Shown piece by piece: positions 10,901 to 22,900 of a stretch of DNA of 64,000 nucleotides. Both the position numbers and the translations under genes were made by a program. The DNA lies in assembly GCF_039555335.1 (NCBI RefSeq), contig NC_092628.1, positions 96,421,782 through 96,485,781 on the forward strand. The letters run 5' to 3'. Position 1 is the first letter of the stretch. Each line of letters opens with the position of its first letter. Source of the DNA: Amphiura filiformis. Taxonomy: Eukaryota > Echinodermata > Ophiuroidea > Amphilepidida > Amphiuridae. Below the pieces are notes generated by a model. The model did not search any database and had not been told where the DNA came from. It saw only the letters and a program-made list of their open reading frames with translations.

Positions 10901-13900
10901 CCGGCCGTTTCTCAGCAAATAAAGTAGCTACAGGGCTGAGATTTGGTACACAGATTGGTCTTCAGTATTATATTGTCATATGTATATGTAACTCCCATAT
11001 GTCACATAATATGGGCCCAAGGGCCACAAACGCTAAAACATATGGCCGGCCGTAACTCATTAAATAAAGCAGCTACAATGCCCAGCTTGAGTCTACTGAT
11101 AGCACTTGAGAATCATTCTTCAACATATGTACACGAGCCCCATATGTCATATATATTGGGGCCCCAGGGCCCCAAATGTTAAAACAAAGGGCCGGCCGTT
11201 TCTCATCATATAAAGCAGCATTATGGCTCAGAGTTGGTACACAGTTTGCACCTGAGAACTACATTGTTATATGTACATATGAGCCCCATATATCACATAA
11301 TATTGGCCCCAGGGCCCCAAACGCTAAAACATAGGGCCGGCCGTTACTCAGTAAATAAAATAGCTACAGTGGCCAGCTTGAGTCTACTGATAGCACTAGG
11401 AAATTATACTTCAACATAATTATGTACATGGGTCACAAGTCAAATATTATGGGACCCAGGGTCCCAAATGTTAAAACAAAGGGTGGGCCGTTTCTCATCA
11501 AAGAAAGCAGCTTCCGGGCTCAGAATTTGTACACAGATAGCACCTGAGAATTATATTGTTACTAACACCCACACACCCATCCACCCCACACACGTAGGAC
11601 TAAACAGACAGATCGTATTATATCATAATTGGAAATACCAGCGTGAAGCGTTAAGGTTGTTCCAATTAAATTACATACCCATTGGCTGTTCCATTTAATT
11701 TACATACTCCCTCTGAAATGGCCCAAAAAAGGCTGTTCCGTTTAATTTACATACTACCTCTGAAATGGCTGTTCTATTTAGTTTACATACTCCCTCTGGA
11801 ATAGTTCCCCCTAATCATATTGCATAGCCTCACTGTGAGTAAGAGAGACTGACAACAGCAACCTATGGAGAGTAAGAGAGACGACTCCACTGGGAGGGGA
11901 CTTTTTACAATTTCTTTATTTTAAGTGCTACGACAGTGCAACCTTCATTCAATTAAAGCTTTTGACTTGGACTTTCACTTTTTACACATTTTCTGCCCAA
12001 TTGGGCGACTTTTTACAATTTCTTTATTTTAAGTCCTCAGCAAATAAGGACTGTAAGTTTGGGTACACCGATAACATGCTTGGTATAGCCGTATTTGTGT
12101 ACAAATATATAGCCTTCTAGTTCTCCTCCTTTTCCTCCTCCATCAAACACATCATTCTGTCAAGGCTAGCGCTAAAACTACAAAGGCCCTGGGGCCCATA
12201 TGTGGTACACTTATGGGCCTTACCCCGTAAAGTGCCTTTTGCCCATCTTGGCCCCAGAGGTCAAGGTCACGGGCCCCAGGGGCCCAAATGTGAAAAATAC
12301 AAAGCACGCCATTTCTCATCAAATGAAGCAGCCTCAGGGCCCTGAGTTGGTACACTGATAGCCCTAAGGTACTCTATATTTACAAATATACAAGAGCCCC
12401 ATATGTTATATATTATGGGCCCCAGGGGCCCAAATGTTAAAATATGGTGCAACAGATTGACAAGCCTAGCTCTAAAAGTACAAGATCACTAGGGCTCATA
12501 TGTGGCATATGTATGGGCCCTAAGCTGCAGATGTGCCTTTTGCCCAAATTGACCCCAGATGTACAAGGCTGGGGCCCCAGGGCCCAAATTTTAAAAACAA
12601 AGGGCCTGCCGCTTTCTCAACAAATAAAGTAGCTACAGGGTTCAGATTTGGTACACAGATAGGTCTTTAGTATTATATTGTCATATGTATATATAATCCC
12701 CATATGTCACATAATATGGGCCCCAGGGCCCCAAACGCTAAAACATAGGGCCGGTCGTTACTCAGTAAATATAGCAGCTACAATGCCCAGCTTGAGTCTA
12801 CTGATAGCACTTGAGAATCATACTTCAACATATGTACATGAGCCCCATACGTCATATATATTGGGCCCCAGGGCCCCAAATGATAAAACAAAGGGCCGGC
12901 CTTTCTCATCATATAAAGCAGCTTTATGGCTCAGAGTTGGTACACAGTTTGCACCTGAGAACTACATTGTTATATGTACATATGAGCCCCATATATCACA
13001 TAATATTGGCCCCAGGGCCCCAAACGCTAAAACATAGGGCCGGCCGTTACTCAGGAAATAAAGTAGCTACAGTGGCCAGCTTGAGTCTACTGATAGCACT
13101 AGGAAATTATACTTCAACATAATTATGTACATGGGCCTCATAAGTCAAAATATTATGGGCCCCAGGGCCCCAAATGTTAAAACAAAGGGCGGGCCGTTTC
13201 TCATCAAATAAGGCAGCTTCCGGGCTCAGAATTTGTACACAGATAGCACCTGAGAATTATATTGTTACTAACAGCCACATACTCATCCACCCCACACACG
13301 GAGGACTAAACAGACAGATCGTATATCATAATTGGAAATACCAGCGTGATGCGTTAAGGCTGTTCCAGTTAAATTACATACCCATTGGCTGTTCCATTTA
13401 ATTTACATACTCCCTCTGAAATGGCCCCCAAAAAGGCTGTTCTGTTTAATTTACATAATCCCTCTGAAATGGCTGTTCCATTTAATTTACATACTCCCTC
13501 TGGAATAGTTTCCCCTGAATCATATTGCATAGCCTCACTGTGAGTAAGAGAGACTGACAGCAGCACCCTATGTAGAATAAGAGAGACGACTCCCCTGGGA
13601 GGGAACTTTTTACAATATATTTATTTTAAGTGCTACGACAGTGCAACCTACATTCAATTAAAGCTTGCGACTTGGACTTTCACTTTTTACACATACAATT
13701 TCTTTATTTTAAGGCCTCAGCAAATAAGGACTGTAAGTTTGGGTACACCGATAACATGCGGGTATAGCCGTATTTGTGTACAAATATATAGCCTTCTAGT
13801 TGGTATCTACTATACAGACAGCTGTTGCACAAATGTATCTTAATTTGATGACATAATTGATTCATATAGGCCTAATTGTAAATACAATGATGAACAACTT

Positions 13901-16900
13901 AATTAAATTGCAGCTTCACCAACAGGTTCAATGCATTTTGATCTCATTATTGTGACTATATTTGCAGCAAATTTAGAGTGAAATGAAATGATTTGCTGCA
14001 TAGTACAATGTGATTGGGTCCTGTTCAGGGAAAATATTGGATTGACCCAGACACCAAGCTAATTATGTCGAAAACGCTGGGCAGTTTATTTCTAAAAATG
14101 GGTGCGCATTCATGAGATACAAATCTCTAACTATCCAGGCTTGTGCATTTTTATTGTATGAGCTTGGAACGGTCCATGGATTTCCTATGGATTAGCATGT
14201 GTCCCTCACAGACCAACATGGGTAAACAAACAAACAAACAAACATTCAAACCTAGATCATCTAAATGAACATGGTGAATAGAAACAATCAACATCATCCC
14301 GTTGCTGAAGTCATGAAAAGACTGCTTATGCAATACAGACTGTCTTGTGTTCTATTTGCCGACACATGACACTCTAGCTGAAATAAAGTCAGATTGTAAA
14401 TTTATGTAAACCTGTAATTTCAGATAGAATATCTCAAGCAAGATTGATTGTGAATTGAAAAAAGTAGACTAATGCAATTCAAATATACGAAAAATTGACA
14501 TGAAAGAAACTCTTTCTTTTTGTTAACTAAAAATTATACCAATAAGGGCCCATGGAACTGTGGGTGCTCAAGTTATGTGCACATCACACACGCACCCCAC
14601 CTCACCATACCAATGCAACGCTTCATATTATTTGACCATAAACCTGGGCAATGAGCACCTGCATTTTCAATGTTCTATGGCCCCTGAATTCTCAACACAA
14701 CATTAGATTAAACTATTTTCAAGATGTAGTTGACTTTTGGCCTACATAAGCAAAACACAGGCAGTCACCTACCTGGACAACCGATTCTTTAGAAATGCTT
14801 AGTCGCTAAAAAGTCGATCGATACATGTTAAAATCAGCACAATTCAGAGATCCACCTTTTGCTATGAAATTAATTTTCTCGGTCAAATATAAAGCAATAT
14901 TTTTTTTTTTTTCTTCAGTAATGTCAGTTAAAAACTTGGTGCTTGGATACACATTTTTTTAAAAATCCTGGTGTTAAAATTAAGCATCAAATTGTATCTT
15001 TTAGTGTGATATTTTTGATTTTTATAGGCCTTGAGTTCGCCTTCACAGCTTTTTTACGGAATTGATTTTTAGCGTCTCAAACTAATATAGTTTGCTAAAG
15101 AAAGATATTTCCCACCTCTGTAAAGCACATCGTGTGGGTCTATATATTATAGTTTTGTCAGAATTTCCGTTTTATTTTACCATTTTTCCCTTCATGCTCT
15201 GAAAATGTCAAACTCGGTGCTTTTATCTAGTGCGCAACCAGCAGAAATAGTCGATATTTTCATTGTTGTCATCCAGGGCAATTTTCCATTGAAAAGCAAA
15301 GATCATGAAGATTGCCCGACTAGCGATTTGGTAGCCCAAATCCCCAATTGGGTTTTCTGGTAAATGAATAAAAATTGTGGTGAATTTTAAAAATTTGCTC
15401 CCGTGATAGCCTGCAATTTCAATTTATAATGATTCCATGATTATGAAAACCATTTTGTCTGTCTGTGTGTTTGTTTACCTAGGTTAGTCCGTATTAAGAG
15501 ACGCACGCTTGAGGTTCATGAAATCCACGGTCCAAACCTAGAAAAATTAGCGTGTTATTATAGGGGATTTTAATCTTCTGTTCCTCCTATCTCCATAGAT
15601 AGGACCTACCCACCGCCCCACCCCATCACGGGTTGCCATTTTCATTACACCCTTCAGACTTGTGTTCGGGTTTCTGTAGAGATTCATCAGTGTTCGGGTT
15701 TGTTTTTAATTTGACATGTAGGCCTATATATAGGCCTAACCATATTTGTCCTAATTAAGCGCTATACCTAAATGTATAGCTATGCTATATATTATTATGT
15801 AATATCATGTACATGTAGGCCTATAGGGTGGGGTGGGTGCAGAGGTGTGTGAGGTGGGCACTGGGTAGTGGGGGTGTATGTAGGGAAACTTTGGTGTGGT
15901 AATCAACACACTTTAACCATGACTTTCAATGCAAGGCTTATTGTTGCCACAAATGTTTTTTTTTTTCCTTAAGGTTATTTAATAAGTTTTTATAAACTTC
16001 CATGTTTAACCTGGTATTGTTTTGGCTGCTTCATTAGGGCCTATGACTTTCGGTGGGTTTCCAAAAGCAGTTTCAAACAAACACAAACAAAAGGCACCAT
16101 ACCCAGTCACCTTCATGACAATTGAAACACTATGTCAAGTTATTCTGTTTTTAGGCAAGCAATTTTAAATAATTGCTTGAACAGGTTTTTGTTTAAAAAC
16201 AAAAACCTGTTTAAGTTAACAATGATAATGAACGGTTCTTATAAGCCACAATCTCTGATGGTTCTTATAAGGACAATCTATTTCTGGCGTTTAAATAACT
16301 TGAAAGTCTGGGGGCGTTACGCCGGGCGTTCTGAAGGTTATTTCTTTGGAAGTGTGTTCCAAACAGTTTGCTTGATCATAAAACATACAGCGTAATATAA
16401 TGTTTTGTAAAAGAAAGTTTTGTTTCAAATATTGCCCAATTGCATGTAAGCCTTCGGGCAAAGTTGTTTTGAGGAGAAGCAAATTTCAACACATTGATCC
16501 GAATCACTCACGTGATGATGAAATATCCTCATCGTGCTATAAACATGATCAGTATAGGAGCGCTATTAGGCCTGCTGGGAATTTCGTTGCTATATTGAAG
16601 TTCTGGCAACACTGTATCATGCCGGTATTCCTATTAAACCCAGGGATATCGATCCACAATGCTAGTATTATTAGCCTTATATTTCACACATTGATTTTGA
16701 AAAAATTTCAGCCGGTGAAAAAATGGTGAAATCAAAACGTAAATTCTGACAAAACTATGATATATCGCTCACGGTGATGTGCGTTAGAAAGTTGGGAAAA
16801 ATCTTTCATTAGCGAACTATATTACTTTGAAAAGCTAAAAGGTTGATCCAAGAAAAGGCTCATGGGCAGAGTTTAAGCCTATCAAAATCGAAAATCTTAC

Positions 16901-19900
16901 ACTTTAAATGACTGAATTTCACGCCTAAGTTTAACACTAGGATTTGAAAAAAAAAAATAAGTATCAAGCACTACAATTTGACCTGACATTTACTGAAAAA
17001 ATAAAAATGATTGCATTTCATTTGGCCGAGAAAATTAATTTTACATTGAAAAGGTGTAACTCAAAATTTAGCTCGTTTCAACACCAAATTTGATCGTTTG
17101 TATTGCCACATTAAATGACTGAGTGAGCCTTGCTAAACAAAAGAATCTGTTGTCCAGGTTGCTAACTGCAGGGACCAGATCGGAAATGTTACATTATGAA
17201 ATAATTTCAATCAATAATAATCATCAATGCAATGTTATCATTTACAACTCTCATAAACAAGTACGATCAATTCTTAGGAATAAATTAAGATTTAAAGTAG
17301 GGCATTTATCGGTTATTTTGAATTGATTTCTGCACCTTTGAGCTGGCCTGGTTGTAGGATATTATTTATGGTACTTGTATCATCAATAGGTAAAACCATA
17401 ACCTCATTAAATATTAATTTAAAGCTTAATGCATCACCTGTCCAAAATACTAAATAAACCTACCCCGGTATGACCTACTCAAATACAGTTTATGAAATAT
17501 AACAAATGCTTACAGAAGTCTTTCAGGTTTGATAGAGATCTTAGAAAGCTTTGAATATTGAATATGTAAAAGTACATGTATCTGATTCTTGATTTTGTAC
17601 TAAGTGGGGATATGGGATGTGTGGTAGGAATTCCCAACATTGATCCTGAAAATATAACACATTTATGAAAATCTGGCCAAAAAAATATAATAATATTCTG
17701 AAATGAAACAATTACAACGTATCTGTTCAATATTAAACTAAATCCTAGAAAATGTTCGCCAATTTTGCTTAAAAACAATGAAAAATAGTACTTTACCAGA
17801 CTTTTTCAAGATTTTTTAGCCTAGACCCAACATCGTGAAAATACTACATGAATCTGCTTCACATCCCTGCTAATCATTATCATTCGATTAAGAAATACAC
17901 CAGGAAAGGGTGTATATGGCAGTAACTATTAACAGTGTTCGAAATAAGTACTTATCCTCTTGTCCTCTTGTCCAAAAATCACTGGGGACAACCATATTGA
18001 GCTATGAACTTATCCCCCGGACAACCACTATATTTTATCCCCAAAAGTATGACACATTTTGGGGACAACCAAAATGTATTGAGGACAAGCAGAATTTGTG
18101 CTTTAGTTATCCTCGGGATAACCTCCATATTTTCCTTATTTCGACACTGACTATTAATATTAGAGAAGGTTGCAAAATTATCTTTCTTAATCCCTATCAT
18201 GACCTTGAAGTTCATCTGACCAAAGAAGATTCTCATCTTCTCCGCTCTGACTTGATTAAAAGGAATCATTTTGTTAAATTACCTCAATATATACAGCTAA
18301 AATTAAAGGGGCATTTCGTGATCCACAGCCTCATCCCCCTACTTTTCTCAAAAAAAGTTGAGATTTTTATATCACTGGAAACCTCTGGCTAAATAATGTT
18401 TATGTACAAAATATTTCTTGCAGATTAATTCGCTTTTGCAAAGATATCGTGAAATTTGAATTTCGTTCTGGTGCACCAGAACGAAATTACAACGCATTGT
18501 CTATGGAGCAGTGTAATACACATAATCATGCATAACTCGCAAACGCAAAATCGGAATCAACTGAAATTTTGGGAATAGGCTTTTTTCGTGGATATGTACT
18601 GAAAAATGTCATAAAAAGAGGATGCTAGGATCACGAAATCCTCCTTTAAGTATAAATTAATTTTAACACCAAATACATGTACATCATCAATTCAGCATAT
18701 CCGTACATTTAACCAACCCAACCACGGTAGGAATCATTTTTAATAAATGGCCAACATCTTCTTGGACATTACTCACTCTTGTCTATATTTTATGGAATTT
18801 TTATTACATTATAATCCCGGCACTTGTCTTTCCGTCTTCTGGATCTAAGCACTCAACAAAGAGGGCTTAAGGACCATTGTGAACAAGTACCAGTGTGCAC
18901 ACTTAAATGTAGATTTTTTTACAACCTAAATGGAAACAATCAACTTTAAAATATGGGAGCGATTGATGAATAGGGTGCAACTCTACTAGTCTTATTACAA
19001 GACTGCACTACCCCAACCCTAACCCTAAACTCCGTAAACAAGGACTGGACTCAAGTCTAGCAAGCTGTTCCCTATTCTGTATTGTACTTGGAAAGCAATG
19101 TAGGCCTATATGTGACCCATTCCAGCAAAAGTGTATCAAAAAATCAACAACTGAGATAACTTTGCTAATTTGTATAGAAAGAGACATAGAATGGCTTTTT
19201 ACCATGAGTTTCAAAATACCTGCATAAAGGTTTGGATTGACAATGATGATTTTTTTTCTTTTTCTTTTTCTTTTTAAATTTTCATTGCCCAGAACTTAAC
19301 TTGTATATTTGCTAGAGAATGCTTCACATATTTTAGCACTGAACTTTCTTCCAATTCCTTAATCTGCGTTTCATTATACCTCATACATAAGAAAATACAA
19401 TATCACTATCAAAAATGCACCATTTTACATGCACACAAAATATGAATTGTTTTTACAAATGTAAAAAAATAGGCAGGTCAGTCATTATATCAAAGCAATT
19501 TGTAGTAGGTCAGGCGAAGGTATTGAAGCATAAGAATTGTTTTCACCACTGTTAATTCAAGTCACACTTCAGCAAGCAACCATTTAAATACCGGTTACCA
19601 AGGAAACAGTACACAAACCTGCTGCATGTGGAAACCGGAACTTTGTGTGTGTGAATAGTGCTTCTATGTAATACTAATAGCATTACACAACATGTGAATG
19701 ATGTTGAAAAAGGTTAGCATTACAATCAAGATGCATTGTAACTGAGAACATTGCTATATTACTAAAACTATAGCTGATGTGGAAGATATATATATGAAAA
19801 TTGAATAATATTTTGAGAGCTACGTTTACAATGGAAAGTATAAAATAAAGCAAGCCCGGATAAACAACAGTATGGTTGGTACTGTATAAATTAAATCTAT

Positions 19901-22900
19901 AAATCTTGTTAAATTTTTTTTGATCCCATGCCCATTTTGATTAGGCAGACCTAAATCTTTAATTTGCCCTTCATTGAACACTGCTGAATGTGTGGTGTTA
20001 GACCTCATTTTAAAACAACAATTATGCACATCTGAACAATCGAAATTATTGGAGCAAAACAACGGTGAATGGAATATTAAATTTTCTTTGTCACAAGCAA
20101 CATATCAGAACTGACAGGTCATCCTGTCAGTGATGCCAATGCCACGCCTTAGGCGCACTGTCCAGCAGTACACTTCTTATAATATCAGCCAGGGTTACCA
20201 TAATATTTCATCCCAAAATGTTGGACAAATAACCCAAAGAAATCTCCCAAATTTTCTCTTTATGGATTTTATGACAAGAACACTACCAAATACGATGGAT
20301 GGTGCCGGTGGTCAATGTCTTGAAGTCACCCAAGTCATGAAGTCACCCAATGTGGTGAACATCTTCAAAAGCCACCCAATTGGGCTGCCAAATCAGGGGT
20401 TTGGCCTCTAATAACAGCATCTTTTCTATTTCTTCCAAGGTAGGCAAATGTTTTGTCTCGGCGGGTAATCAATATATGGCTTTTAGCCAAACCCAGGCCA
20501 CCATAATTCAATATAAATGGTATATAATCAATATTCTCTTAGCTCTCAGCCAAGTGGGGTTTAAAAATTGACAGTTTATATTGCTCCTGTGAACAAAATA
20601 AAGGCTTTATATTTACACAAGAAGTAATTGAGTTACAATGTTCTTTTATGGAAACTGGGTATGAAAAATACCTTTTCAGCTAGCTTCACACAATAATAAC
20701 ACTTTTTATGGAAATAAAACCAATTGTTACCACCAATTGATAATGTTCTGCTTTGTACAGTTTGTTTAGTATACCACAGGAGCTAGTTAAATGTTAACAT
20801 AAAAGATTATTTACCCCACATGACAGTAAATAGGAATATATAATAACAAAATATATAATTTTATAAATTATCATAATTATGATAAGAATTCTGAAAATGT
20901 TCAAAATGAATCTGTCATCTACAAACTCACAATATAAAAGCACACTCATTTCATTTCATTTCATTGAGCAATTTGTGTGGTGATACAAGGTGTTTCAAAA
21001 AAATACCTAAACTTTAGCAGCACAAGAACAACAGACTCATCCACTTGTCAAGGTTGAAGCTGGTATAGGTATGTGTGCAACGCTAGCAGCCAAGGGTCCC
21101 TTTTTCAGGTGAAGACCCCATTTTAGGGCCCATGTGCATGCTCCAGTTATTTAGCCTTAAACTCTAACAAGTAGCTCTTTAGCTCAAAGTTTAAAAACTT
21201 TTAGGCTCCACAGCCTATAGCTGCCTATAATTTGGCCTAATTTTAGACTCAAAAATAGTGTTGAAATTTCAGTTTAGAAACCCCTATTTTGCCTAAAAAT
21301 CACTTCTCAGTTAGCACTTGTTCCGTGGGTAGGGGACTGTGACAGGCACTCTCTCCCAAGTTCTCGGCGCCACACACCTCTACCAAAATTTAAGTTGAGT
21401 ACCCCAACCATGTCAAAAAGAAATCTACGCCACTGCTCTTAACTTTGTAACAGGTGATTCAGAAGCTTATATTTAACTAATTTCAATAACTGATGATGAA
21501 TTCAACTATTGATAAGGTTTTAAGACTATTGATTTGATGGATTTGAGCAACAGGAAAATCAAACTGGATTTGTTTCCTTTGTTAATTTTAAACATTGATT
21601 AATGACAATGACATCACAAAAACAAATGATTGACGTAATAACTTAAATTTCAACTAGTATGGAGCATCTTATTCCGCCATCATCATCGTGTAAATTATAT
21701 GAGTCATTTGTCAATCAAACATTAGTTTCATTTACAGGGGTGCGGTAGTACTCAAGTTTTGTTTGGGTAGTGGGGGTGTGCTGCTGAGAATTTTTTAAAT
21801 GGACCCATCACTAACTATAATATACAAAGTTTTCAAGAAATTTGGAGAGATAGAGAATACACTGAATAGGCGTACTCAATACACATTTCAAAGCTACAAT
21901 GTTTTATTTTGTTTAATGCATAACATTAATAAATATCCTGCTACAGGACTGCAGAGGAGGGAGAGGGGAGACAAGACTGGGAGAGGAGAACTGAATGGGG
22001 TATAGGTGACACAGGTGTGAAGAGAAGCAAAGAGAAGAGAAGATGTGAGGAAGCAAGAAGACATATGCTACATAGAATCATATTCTTGATCATGGAAACA
22101 CAAAAACAACCCTAATAAATTGGAATGCTGCTGCAGCATTCAACATTGCGCTATTCTGGTGGAAGTGTTTGATGAATCAATTGTTAAAACATACAGATCA
22201 AAATAGTCTCAATTTATATGCATTAACCGTAAGTAAACTAAAACAGGAGGTTGTTGCACCTCTAGCTTTGATTTCGAACAAAGAACTTGTCACAATGCAA
22301 ATAATCAGCGAGTATACTACTTCTGTCCAACATGTATGTAAATAGTTCTGGGGAAGCAGAGCAGCTTCTTGAAGTAAGAGAAGGTTTTACATGTGAAGTT
22401 TCAATGCATATTTTCATAAATCAAAGTAAGGCAAAGAACAAATAATATTTACCGTACATATCTAAAAATAGTCAAGTGTTATTGCATAACAGCTGCTATA
22501 CTAGGAGTAAATTCAACATGTAAATGAAACACACTTGTTAATACTGTAAGCTACTGTACATCTATTTTCAATATTATGAGGAAAAACAAAAGCATAATAT
22601 TAGGGGCCTATATATTTGGCAGAAACTGCCCTGATTGGCCATGTGTTCCTATACCTGGTATAGAACCTGGGTATAGAAGTGTAAATAGAATAATATATAC
22701 CGGTAGCATGACTCCTAATTTGCATTCACATAATGATGAGCAAAAATGTTCAATAATTTTAAATGTAAATATTCATCTTGCATGTCCAATAAATCAAAAA
22801 TCACTGCTTACATTGCTATTGGACATAATGAATGGTATGTTTACTGATATGTTGTTCACCAGTATTTTGCAGATATCTCCCATGCAAGTTACAATGTACA

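Noticed and set aside
10309-13566. Many short frames on both strands with repeated Gly-Pro-Gln words
   Set aside because: They are translations of the 146-bp GC-rich repeat; the frame is not conserved between copies.
17910-18392. 160-codon plus-strand reading frame
   Set aside because: It runs across a hAT-like MITE with exact target duplications and into unrelated DNA; no protein similarity.
19008-19030. CCCTAA runs, and TTAGGG runs near 40212, as telomere remnants
   Set aside because: Only two or three degenerate units each; too short to support an interstitial telomere.
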